This document shows positions 35,586-42,717 of a stretch of DNA of 64,000 nucleotides, in pieces (positions within the stretch are counted from its first letter, which is position 1; each line of letters starts with the position of its first letter). Location of the stretch: NCBI RefSeq assembly GCF_000186225.1, contig NC_014933.1:2666001-2730000 (forward strand), in the 5' to 3' direction. The DNA is from Bacteroides helcogenes P 36-108 (GTDB taxonomy: Bacteria > Bacteroidota > Bacteroidia > Bacteroidales > Bacteroidaceae). The notes beneath the pieces were generated by a model. That model ran no database searches. It worked only from the letters and a program-made list of their open reading frames with translations, and was not told where the DNA came from. A program made the translations under genes and the position numbers.

Positions 35586-37439
35586 TTATTTTCTGAATAA
35601 ATGTTTAAATTCATGAGCATAGAGACGTGATAATCCTTCACGGTTGCCGATGGCTTCGCCTACAACAATCATGGTGGTTAAGGTGAGTTTGTTCTCTTTG
35701 ATGATTTTGGCGAGATCTTTCAATTCGCCACGGAAGATACGTTCATCTTTCCAGGTCAGGTGGTAGCATACGGCAACAGGGGTGTTCTCGGGATATTCCT
35801 GTAAAAGCTCCTCTTGCACTTGCTGGGCAATGCCTGCGCTGAGGAAGATGCACATGGTGCTTTGCGAGCGTGCCATAAGGTGCAGTTGCTCACGTTCGGG
35901 CATCGGGGTACGTCCTTCACCTCGGGTGAGGATGATGCTTTGTACTTTCTCAGGGATGGTGAATTGCGACTTCAGGGCGGCGGCAGCGGCTTGGAATGAG
36001 GAGATGCCGGGGGTGATATGGTAGCTCATATTATATTGGTCGAAGTAGTTCATTTGTTCCTGAATGGCTCCATAGATGCAAGGGTCTCCGGTATGGAGGC
36101 GTACAACGAATTTGCCTCTATCATAGAATTCCTTCATTAAGGTGAACTGTTCTTCCAGGTCCATAGATGCAGAACTGCGTACAGTAGCTCCCGGCTTGGC
36201 ACAGAGGGTTAACTCTTTAGGAACAAGGCTGCCGGCATAAAGTATAAGATCCGCTTTTTCGAGCATTTGGCGTCCACGTACGGAAATCAAATCCGGGTCG
36301 CCCGGACCGGCGCCTACTATTTCGATATGTCCGCGGCGTTCTGCATTGATTTCAAGCGCAGCGGCTACGGTATAGTTTTCACCTTTCTTTTTGCTTACTA
36401 ACAACTTGTTATTTCCGGAAGAAAGCAATGCTGCTGCTTCACTGACACTGGGAGTGCCCATGTGTTTCATAACCGTTTTGCTGGGGTGGGGAACTTCTAT
36501 TTTCCCTAAATCATCAACTGTATAGAAGTGGATGGGAAACTTCTTCTTAAGTGCCTTTACTACCGGTTCACCCTTCTTGGCATCAATAGTGGAGATGGAA
36601 GCAATAGCGGCAGGAAAGATGCCATGTTCTTTTAAAGTATTCCAAATGGCTTCTTGCACCTTCCGGGTGGGACCTGCCTGACGGGCAAGACCTATGCCGA
36701 TGTGTATGGTGCGCGGTATATAGCATATCATGGGTATTTCCGGAGAATCAGGAACTTGTGGAGATACACACAGTATTAACTTGAAGCGGGACACTTTGAT
36801 GTCTTGCAATCGATAAAAGACTTCAACGTGAGAGGGAAGATTGCTTTCTAACCACTCAGTACCTTTATCGCGTACGGTAATCAACAAGGCGGTAGGTTTC
36901 CGGGCTACAAAGATGCTGATAGGTTCGTTCATGCATGCTTTCATTTTCTCTTCCTGGGTTTTAGCAAGTACGGTCATCAGGAGAGCAGATGCATCGGCAT
37001 TGATAACTGGGAACCAGTCAAACCGTTTCGGGAAAGTATCGAGTGCCCACAAACCGGTACGATCGCTTTGGGTAGTGACTACCGGTTCGGCTCCAAGAAT
37101 ACTCGCTATCCGATTGGTCAGTTCATTGGCGCCGCCAATGTGTCCGGAAAGTACGGAAACGGCATATTTGCCTGTGCTATCCACACAAATCACCGCAGGA
37201 TCAGTATACTTATTTTTTATGCAAGGGGCAATGGCACGTACGCAGATTCCCATAGCACTGATAAAGATTAATGCATCGTATCGGTTGAAGTTTTCTGCCA
37301 CAAAACTGCCGGCTGACTCTATATGGGTGCATCCTTCCTCTTGTAGTGTCGTAAATATCTCTGATTCGGAGAGTTCGCCACGTAGTAGTTTCGCGGCGTC
37401 CAGTCCGGCTTCGGAAATAAGGATAATAGCTGTTTTCAT
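35586..37439 (-). CDS. cbiGF: CbiG-CobM fusion: cobalt-precorrin-5A hydrolase plus precorrin-4 C11-methyltransferase
   Basis: 617 residues. About 1-355 is CbiG, with LIFISAMGICVRAIAP, SVLSGHIGGANELTNRIA and a C-terminal CbiG segment (GIGLARQAG, FPAAIASISTIDAKKGE). About 370-617 is CobM/CbiF: IVGAGPGDPDLISVRGRQML, YAGSLVPKEL, RLHTGDPCIYGAI and TPGISSFQAAAAAL. CbiF adds the C11 methyl and CbiG then opens the lactone, so the fusion joins consecutive steps. It lies 12 bp upstream of CobK-CbiD and 12 bp downstream of CobL. Confidence 0.93.
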   Translation of the reverse strand: MKTAIILISEAGLDAAKLLRGELSESEIFTTLQEEGCTHIESAGSFVAENFNRYDALIFISAMGICVRAIAPCIKNKYTDPAVICVDSTGKYAVSVLSGHIGGANELTNRIASILGAEPVVTTQSDRTGLWALDTFPKRFDWFPVINADASALLMTVLAKTQEEKMKACMNEPISIFVARKPTALLITVRDKGTEWLESNLPSHVEVFYRLQDIKVSRFKLILCVSPQVPDSPEIPMICYIPRTIHIGIGLARQAGPTRKVQEAIWNTLKEHGIFPAAIASISTIDAKKGEPVVKALKKKFPIHFYTVDDLGKIEVPHPSKTVMKHMGTPSVSEAAALLSSGNNKLLVSKKKGENYTVAAALEINAERRGHIEIVGAGPGDPDLISVRGRQMLEKADLILYAGSLVPKELTLCAKPGATVRSSASMDLEEQFTLMKEFYDRGKFVVRLHTGDPCIYGAIQEQMNYFDQYNMSYHITPGISSFQAAAAALKSQFTIPEKVQSIILTRGEGRTPMPEREQLHLMARSQSTMCIFLSAGIAQQVQEELLQEYPENTPVAVCYHLTWKDERIFRGELKDLAKIIKENKLTLTTMIVVGEAIGNREGLSRLYAHEFKHLFRK

Positions 37440-37451
37440 TTAGATATATAT

Positions 37452-38699
37452 TTAAGAAAGCGTTGCTTTCATAATTTCAATTGGGTTATAATCATTCAGG
37501 GCTATGCAGAGAGAAGGATGCAGCATCATTTCAAGATCTTCGACGCCTTCGCTGAATGCGGCTTTGCTCTCTTCTGAAACGGAGTTGAAGACAATACAGC
37601 CACCGGGTTGCAGTACTTCTTTCGCTTTTGCCAATATCTCTTTCAGATGTCCGCCATGTCCGCCTATAAAGATGGCATCGGGGCGGGGATAGGAGCTGAT
37701 TTCCGTTTGCTGGAAATCGCCTATAACTGCTGTGATGCCCGGAGCTCCGAAACGACGGGTGTTTATATCCATCAGTTCCTTGCCTTCGGGACGTATTTCA
37801 AAGGCAACGATAGTAAGATGTGGAAATTGCAGTCGCGCTTCGATGGAGACTGAACCGGTACAGAAACCGATGTCCCAAAAAACTCGGTGGCGGTTCAGTT
37901 CCAAGGTCTGCAAGGTAAGCAGACGGATGGGGGATTTCGTTATCATACGGGCACGTCCGTCCAGATGGGCAAATTGCTCGTCGGGAATGCCGAAGGGACG
38001 GGAGAGGCGGGGGCGCTCGCTTGTTGTATCCGTTTCGGTAAAGTGGAAGAACGATTCCGTATGGAGTATCAGGTTATTGGGGTGCTCGAAGGTGCTTTGT
38101 GTCGCTTCTTCGGGAGTCATGCGGCGTATGCGTTCTTTTTCGGGATTGCCGAGATGTTCGCCTATATACATTACATAATAGGTATAACCGTATTGCAGCA
38201 TACGTTCGGCAATGGCGGCAGGAGTATGTTCGCGGTCGGTAAGAATGCCGATTTTGGGTACTCGTTCTATGAGGGCACGGTCGAATTCCTGCCATGGGCG
38301 ACCGGTCAGTGAAACGGTGCGCATATCGTCATAGGGCATCATGAGTCGGTGTGCCAATGTCTGCAAGGAATTGAAAGTGGGATAAAGACGAATTTTCGCA
38401 TCAGGCAGTTTCCGCTTTACTGTATTGGCAAAGCCGAAAAACAGCGGGTCACCGGAAGCAAAAACAATGATTGTCTCTTCTTTTTCTGTAAAGACCTTCT
38501 CATAACAGGCAAATACGTTATCTAATGGTACGGTAATGGATATCCATTCCGCCTGTTCAGGCAATAAGTCTTTTACTATATCCTTATGCCGTATGCCACC
38601 TGAGAATACTTTCCCTTGCCGTATATGTGATAACACTTCCGGCGGGAAGAAAGGTTCCCGGTTATCATTCATTCCTATGATTATAAACTTCCGTTCCAT
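37452..38699 (-). CDS. cobL: CobL (CbiE-CbiT), precorrin-6Y C5,15-methyltransferase (decarboxylating)
   Basis: 415 residues from the ATG at 38699; a TTG three codons upstream could also serve. The N-terminal about 200 residues are the CbiE methyltransferase: FASGDPLFFGFANTV, SLTGRPWQEFDRAL. The C-terminal about 200 are CbiT, a different SAM-binding fold: DIGFCTGSVSIEARLQFP, AFEIRPEG, IFIGGHGGHLKEIL. Together they methylate C5 and C15 and remove the acetate side chain. It is preceded by an 88-bp inverted repeat that separates it from cobJ-cbiC. Confidence 0.94.
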   Translation of the reverse strand: MERKFIIIGMNDNREPFFPPEVLSHIRQGKVFSGGIRHKDIVKDLLPEQAEWISITVPLDNVFACYEKVFTEKEETIIVFASGDPLFFGFANTVKRKLPDAKIRLYPTFNSLQTLAHRLMMPYDDMRTVSLTGRPWQEFDRALIERVPKIGILTDREHTPAAIAERMLQYGYTYYVMYIGEHLGNPEKERIRRMTPEEATQSTFEHPNNLILHTESFFHFTETDTTSERPRLSRPFGIPDEQFAHLDGRARMITKSPIRLLTLQTLELNRHRVFWDIGFCTGSVSIEARLQFPHLTIVAFEIRPEGKELMDINTRRFGAPGITAVIGDFQQTEISSYPRPDAIFIGGHGGHLKEILAKAKEVLQPGGCIVFNSVSEESKAAFSEGVEDLEMMLHPSLCIALNDYNPIEIMKATLS

Positions 38700-38729
38700 T
38701 ACAAACAAATCACTAATTATTATTTACAC

Positions 38730-38817
38730 GTGAGTTAGACGAATTCATAGAGTAACTCAATTCCCCTCCTCCCGGGAGGAGGGGAATTAAGTTACTCTTC
38801 ATATTCATCGAACTCAC
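38730..38817. repeat. Long imperfect inverted repeat between cobJ-cbiC and cobL
   Basis: Two 44-base arms meet at position 38773/38774 with no loop. The inner 25 bases (AGAGTAACTCAATTCCCCTC then CTCCC) pair with one mismatch, the outer 7 (GTGAGTT) pair perfectly, and the 12 between pair about half. The flanks carry similar TTATTTACACGT and TTATTACACGT strings in the same orientation. There is no T-run, so it is not a simple terminator. It could be an RNA stability or attenuation hairpin in the operon transcript, or a small miniature element. Confidence 0.85.
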
Positions 38818-38821
38818 ATTA

Positions 38822-40231
38822 TTACACGTCTCTTCCCGGTCTCAGTTGCTCAGCATCATTAAAGCATAATACTGCATTCATCAATGTTGCTGCCAGATTG
38901 CTACCGCCTTTGCGTCCTTCTACTATGATCTTGGGGATGCGGGTAAAAGGTTTGACCATGTGCTTGGATTCTTGCACATGTACAAAGCCTACGGGGGCTG
39001 CAATGATGCCTGCGGGGTTGGCTTTATCTTTACGTATCAGGTCGCAAAGTTCCATGAGTGCGGTAGGGGCATTGCCGAATACAAAAAGGGCATCGGGATG
39101 TTCTTCTACTGCCAGACGGATACCGGCTTGTGTGCGGGTGATTCCTTTTTCGGTAGCCATTGTTGCGGTGCGGGCATCTCCGAGGTAACATTTCACTTCT
39201 ACGCCGAGGCGTTGTAGGGCGCCTTTGCGGATGCCACTGGCTGCCATGGTCACGTCGGTAATGATCGTTTTGATCTTTCCATTTTCGATGTTCTGATAGA
39301 GTGATGCTACTGCTCCTTCATCGGTAAGCAAGAGGTTTTCCATCTCGAAATCGGCTGTGGTATGTATGGCGTGTAGCAGGGCCCATTTATGGTCGAGGGG
39401 AATGTCTCTGTTCTTCAATTCCTTCTCGATGGTACGGAAACTGCGGATCATGATGTCTTGACCGATGCTTTTCGCTTGAGTATCCGTTTCACGATAATAA
39501 CCACGGGGTGTTATAAAGGCGCCATTCCATTCGTAAGATTGCGAATTGCCTATCAGGACAACGGTGAACATGTCCACCTCTTCGGGATTAAAATCGCCTA
39601 GTGTGGTGATGTGTACTTCTTGTTCCGGTCGCCCTGCCTGGCGTACATAACCTACGGGAGTCTCCGGTGAACGTCCTTCTTGTAGAAAGAGTTCCTTCAG
39701 GCGATGGAGTTGCCAGTAACGGCCTTCGCTTTTGGGATTATAGACAGCGGTCACAAAATCGGCGGAAGCGGCGGCAATGATTCTTTTCTCAATGCGTTCC
39801 CAGGGAGTCATCAAGTCTGAAAGGGAAATCACACAGAAGTCATGTCCTACAGGAGCACCAAGCAGGGAAGCTGCTTTTTGGAAAGCGCTGATACCGGGCA
39901 ATGAGATGATCTCTACAGAACTGTTCCGTTCGCGCTTCATTTCATAAATAAGCGGTGTCATGCCGTAAATACCGGCATCTCCGGAGCTGATGACGCAAAC
40001 TGTTTTTCCTTGTTCGGCCAGTTCGAAAGCTTGTTCGGCACGAGTGCGTTCACGCTTCATGCCGGTGTCTATGCATTCTGTTTCGGGACGAAGATGGGGA
40101 GTGACAAACTGGAAGTAATATTTATATCCCACCACTACATCAGATTCTTGTAAAGCGGAAATAACGGCGGGAGTAATGTCTAGTTCGTTGCCCGGTCCGA
40201 TACCGGCAACAATTATTCGGGGTTGTTTCAT
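38822..40231 (-). CDS. cobJH: CobJ-CbiC fusion: precorrin-3B C17-methyltransferase plus precorrin-8X methylmutase
   Basis: 469 residues from the ATG at 40231. About 1-245 is CobJ/CbiH: IIVAGIGPGNELDITPAVI, ISSGDAGIYGM, LPGISAFQKAASLLGAP, YNPKSEGRYWQL. About 262-469 is CobH/CbiC: LLHAIHTTADFEMENLL (the catalytic His region), ITDVTMAASGI, FGNAPTALMEL, KIIVEGRKGGSNLAATL. The joined steps are not adjacent in the pathway (ring contraction and the late methyl shift). The frame extends to 40327 but a leftward -7 box at 40262-40255 places the +1 after that. First gene of the corrin operon. Confidence 0.93.
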   Translation of the reverse strand: MKQPRIIVAGIGPGNELDITPAVISALQESDVVVGYKYYFQFVTPHLRPETECIDTGMKRERTRAEQAFELAEQGKTVCVISSGDAGIYGMTPLIYEMKRERNSSVEIISLPGISAFQKAASLLGAPVGHDFCVISLSDLMTPWERIEKRIIAAASADFVTAVYNPKSEGRYWQLHRLKELFLQEGRSPETPVGYVRQAGRPEQEVHITTLGDFNPEEVDMFTVVLIGNSQSYEWNGAFITPRGYYRETDTQAKSIGQDIMIRSFRTIEKELKNRDIPLDHKWALLHAIHTTADFEMENLLLTDEGAVASLYQNIENGKIKTIITDVTMAASGIRKGALQRLGVEVKCYLGDARTATMATEKGITRTQAGIRLAVEEHPDALFVFGNAPTALMELCDLIRKDKANPAGIIAAPVGFVHVQESKHMVKPFTRIPKIIVEGRKGGSNLAATLMNAVLCFNDAEQLRPGRDV

Positions 40232-40254
40232 ATCCGTATTTTCTATTAGAGATG

Positions 40255-40262
40255 CAAAGATA
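40255..40262 (-). promoter_or_regulatory. Predicted -7 box for the corrin operon
   Basis: TATCTTTG read leftward; predicted +1 near 40248, a 17-base leader, so no room for a riboswitch. No clear -33 box. Confidence 0.55.
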
Positions 40263-40326
40263 AGACATAATTTGATGTAAGCGAAGAAATCTCTTCCGTA
40301 TGCTGAACAAAATCTCTTGCCGGACA

Positions 40327-40356
40327 TTGTTATTCAGTATAAAATAAATATCTTTG
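40327..40356 (+). promoter_or_regulatory. Predicted promoter for the DUF4160/DUF2442 pair
   Basis: TTG at 40327-40329, 19-base spacer, TATCTTTG at 40349-40356, then an ATG 18 bases later. Good match to the Bacteroidetes promoter pattern. Confidence 0.65.
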
Positions 40357-40373
40357 GCTCGATATAAAGTAAT

Positions 40374-40625
40374 ATGAATCTGATATTTAGACGTAAAGAC
40401 GGTTATTGCTTCAAAATCTTCTCAAATGAGGAAGAACGGCGGCATATTCATGTGGTGAAAGCGGACTGTGAAGCGAAGTTCTGGTTGGAACCGTCCGTGG
40501 AACTTGCCGAGAATTACGGCTTTACTAATAAGGACTTAAAGAAAATAACTCAAATCTTAGAGCGATATGGAGACGAATTTAAACGCCGGTTTACAGAACA
40601 CATCGGTAAGCGTATTGATGATTAA
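40374..40625 (+). CDS. DUF4160 protein of a DUF4160-DUF2442 pair
   Basis: 83 residues, a complete DUF4160 protein: FRRKDGYCFKIFSNEEERRHIHVVKADCEAKFW in pieces, with the conserved HIHV core (about 23-30) and PSVELAENYGF. DUF4160 and DUF2442 genes are often found side by side and are suspected to act as a toxin-antitoxin-like or stress module; no activity is established to my knowledge. It has its own promoter and overlaps the DUF2442 gene by 8 to 59 bp, depending on the latter's start. Confidence 0.85.
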   Translation: MNLIFRRKDGYCFKIFSNEEERRHIHVVKADCEAKFWLEPSVELAENYGFTNKDLKKITQILERYGDEFKRRFTEHIGKRIDD

Positions 40626-40851
40626 CGCCCAAGGCATCATGCTTTCGGTGCAGGGAAATGACTTTTTCATTTCGTACAATCGTATGCCTTGGCTCAGAGA
40701 CGCTCGCATCTCCGACGTGCTGAATGTGCGCATGTCGGGACGTTCGGCTATTGAATGGGAAACTTTGGGCGTTGATTTGGAGATAGAGAGCCTCAAGCAC
40801 CCCGAACGCTATCCGCTGATTATGAAACGTAATCCTTTGGATTGTATCTGA
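40567..40851 (+). CDS. DUF2442 protein of a DUF4160-DUF2442 pair
   Basis: 94 residues as given. Family-type features are FFISYNRMPWLRDARISDV and WETLGVDLEIESLKHP. The ATG at 40618 (77 residues), overlapping the DUF4160 stop by 8 bp, is an equally good start; the longer start overlaps by 59 bp. It probably partners the DUF4160 product. Confidence 0.82.
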   Translation: METNLNAGLQNTSVSVLMINAQGIMLSVQGNDFFISYNRMPWLRDARISDVLNVRMSGRSAIEWETLGVDLEIESLKHPERYPLIMKRNPLDCI

Positions 40852-40910
40852 GTGGAGAACTCAACAACTCATAATCTCCGTCTTTTCCCTGCAGAAACAT
40901 CCCTATATCC

Positions 40911-40941
40911 TTTGTCGGACGGAAATAAAGTATTACATTTG
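40911..40941 (+). promoter_or_regulatory. Predicted promoter in the gap before the HU-like gene
   Basis: TTTG at 40911-40914, exactly 19 bases, then TACATTTG at 40934-40941. This is one of the best promoter matches in the window and has no ORF directly behind it. Confidence 0.65.
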
Positions 40942-40947
40942 TCCTGA

Positions 40948-41058
40948 CGTTGCAAAGCCGTCCGCTACCCACCCGTAGGATGGACGAAACCGCAACGGAC
41001 AGTAGATGAAAGGCTCCGGTACAAGGCAGAACCCATCTGTCTGCACCGGAGCCTTTTG
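40948..41058 (+). ncRNA. Candidate small RNA or leader with intrinsic terminator
   Basis: The predicted +1 (about 40948) is followed by a two-part hairpin (CGTCC/GGACG enclosing CTAC/GTAG, 40959-40986). A strong terminator-like hairpin follows: AGGCTCCGGT at 41011-41020 and ACCGGAGCCT at 41045-41054, then four Ts. No reading frame of note is present. It could be a free RNA of about 110 bases or an attenuated leader of the HU-like gene, whose ATG lies about 315 bases further on. Confidence 0.5.
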
Positions 41059-41124
41059 CGTGCAAGAACCGCCTGCCATCCTTGCCCAGAAGTATCTGTG
41101 GAGGGGGTAGGCGGGGAGGCGGTA

Positions 41125-41240
41125 ATGAGATACGTATGTCACCACTCATGAGATACGTATCTCTCCACCCATGACATACCGTATGTCATACCCCATGAGA
41201 TACGTATCTCACCACCGATGATATACGTGTCTCAAAACCG
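41125..41240. repeat. Five tandem 23-bp palindromic repeats upstream of the HU-like gene
   Basis: Five units beginning ATGA, at 41125, 41148, 41171, 41195 and 41218 (23, 23, 24, 23, 23 bp). Units 2 and 4 carry the perfect palindrome GAGATACGTATCTC. Unit 3 keeps symmetry with changes in both arms (GACATAC/GTATGTC). Units 1 and 5 are imperfect. Separators are C-rich (CACCACTC, TCCACCC, ACCCC, ACCACCG). The arrangement resembles clustered operators on one face of the helix, lying 134 bp before the HU-like start. Confidence 0.85.
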
Positions 41241-41373
41241 CCGACTTGCCGATGCCCTTTTCCGCCTTATGCGGACTCTGACGAATGCCTCCTGCCGGTT
41301 GCCGAAAGACACCGACACTTGACAGAATTATGAAGTAATATCATTGAACAAATCTACTAAAACTTAAAATGCT

Positions 41374-41877
41374 ATGTACAAGTATAAGTTAGTTCAGAAA
41401 ATCAATCCCCAAGACAAGACGGCCAAGAAGAAATGGTACGCCACCGCTATCGGCAACGATGCGCAGGACGTCAAGGCCATGACCCGTGCCGCCACCGAGA
41501 ACACCACTACGGCCCCCATCGAAATGGAGGCCTCGCTGGAACTCTTGGGTAACTACGCCATGCAGCAGCTCCTGCAAGGACACATCGTAAAAGTGGGCGA
41601 CCTGGGCACTCTGCGCATCACCTTCAAAAGCGAAGGCGTGGAGGACATCACCACCTTCAATGCGGGGCAGATGATTAAAGAGCCACGCATCCTCTTCACC
41701 CCCTCGAAGACGCTTCGCGAGGGTGTTGTCAAGAAGCTCCAGTTCCAGAACGGCGGTGTGCTCGAAGCAGGCGTCAGCTATGCTTCCCTTGCCGACTACA
41801 AGTTGGCCAAGGGCATCACTTCCGGCGGAGGCTCCACCGGTGGTTCCGGCAACGAGAACGACAATCCCTTGGGATAA
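41374..41877 (+). CDS. HU-like DNA-binding protein
   Basis: 167 residues. An HU/IHF-like fold of the Bacteroidetes type spans about 1-125: YKLVQKINPQDKTAKKKWYA, an alpha-helical dimer part, VKVGDLGTLRITFKSEGVED and a PRILFTPSKTLREGVVKKL region. The tail (about 150-167) is Gly/Ser/Asn-rich. The coding DNA is noticeably GC-richer than that around 17-33 kb. It stands alone, preceded by palindromic tandem repeats and followed by a strong hairpin. A nucleoid-type DNA-bending role is likely. Confidence 0.88.
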   Translation: MYKYKLVQKINPQDKTAKKKWYATAIGNDAQDVKAMTRAATENTTTAPIEMEASLELLGNYAMQQLLQGHIVKVGDLGTLRITFKSEGVEDITTFNAGQMIKEPRILFTPSKTLREGVVKKLQFQNGGVLEAGVSYASLADYKLAKGITSGGGSTGGSGNENDNPLG

Positions 41878-41934
41878 TCCTTTCGGAAATCTCCCCTTCG
41901 TGCCACAGCGCTTACGTAGGGGAATGATCAACGA

Positions 41935-41985
41935 GAAAGTCCATCGCAAGCTCCGCAGGTGGGGCGGAGCAAGCGGTGGACTTTC
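41935..41985 (+). terminator. Large hairpin after the HU-like gene
   Basis: Arms beginning GAAAGTCCATCGC and ending GCGGTGGACTTTC pair over about 21 positions with two mismatches and one G-T pair. It is followed by CATCTTCTGC, not a classic T-run. It also marks the left border of the repeat array. Confidence 0.65.
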
Positions 41986-42717
41986 ATCTTCTGCTATACC
42001 TTTCTTATCTTCGTTTCCTGCGGCATATCCTCCGCAGATAATTGATGCTTAACGTAAGGTTACTGACAGATTTAACGTAAGTTTACTGACAGAAACAACG
42101 GTTCCGCCGAGCAGCAATCATTCATCTTCTGCTATGCCTTTCTTATCTTCGTTTCCTGCGGCATATCCTCCGCATATAATTGATGCTTAACGTAAGGCCT
42201 GTGACGGGTTTAACGTAAGGTAGGTGACGGAAACAACGTAAAATTGCTAACAGATTTAACGTAAGTTTACTGACAGAAACAACGGTTCCGCCAAGCAGCA
42301 ATCATTCATCTTCTGCTATACCTTTCTTATCTTCATTTCCTGCGGCATATCCTCCGCAGATAATTGATGCTTAACGCAAGGCCTGTGACAGAAACAACGG
42401 TTCCGCCAAGCAGCAATCATTCATCTTCTGCTATACCTTTCTTATCTTCGTTTCCTGCGGCATATCCTCCGCAGATAACTGATGCTTAACGCAAGGCCTG
42501 TGACGGAAACAACGCAAGTTTACTGACAGAAACAACGGTTCCGCCAAGCAGCAATCATTCATCTTCTGCTATACGTTTCTTATCTTCGTTTCCTGCGGCA
42601 TATCCTCCGCAGATAATTGATGCTTAACGCAAGGTTACTGACAGATTTAACGTAAGTTTACTGACAGATACAACGGTTCCGCCAAGCAGCAATCATTCAT
42701 CTTCTGCTATGCGTTTC
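41983..42717. repeat. Tandem array derived from the 3' end of the PepSY gene
   Basis: Five copies start at 41983, 42121, 42305, 42420 and 42558; the sixth, at 42696, runs into the real gene end. Each holds, on the minus strand, a near-exact copy of the last codons of the PepSY gene including its TAA stop. Spacings are 138, 184, 115, 138 and 138 bp, i.e. 115 plus 1, 3, 0, 1 and 1 times 23 bp. The variation is due to a nested 23-bp sub-repeat of the type ACGTAAGTTTACTGACAGAA. Each unit also contains CTGCGG/CCGCAG hairpin arms. There are no unique spacers, so it is not a CRISPR array. No other gene is present. Confidence 0.92.

Noticed and set aside
36841..37443. 200-residue antisense frame inside cbiG-cobM
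   Set aside because: Shadow of a well-supported gene; lacks promoter or motif.
40232..40327. N-terminal extension of CobJ-CbiC
   Set aside because: The added 32 residues precede the conserved start and contain the predicted promoter.
41983..42717. Repeat array as a possible CRISPR
   Set aside because: No unique spacers; intervals are themselves repeats of 23 bp, and the unit equals the end of the adjacent gene. No cas genes.
41125..42717. Link between the 23-bp palindromic repeats and the 23-bp ladder in the array
   Set aside because: Both have a 23-bp period, but the sequences (ATGAGATACGTATCTC versus ACGTAAGTTTACTGACAG) are unrelated; equal length may be coincidence.
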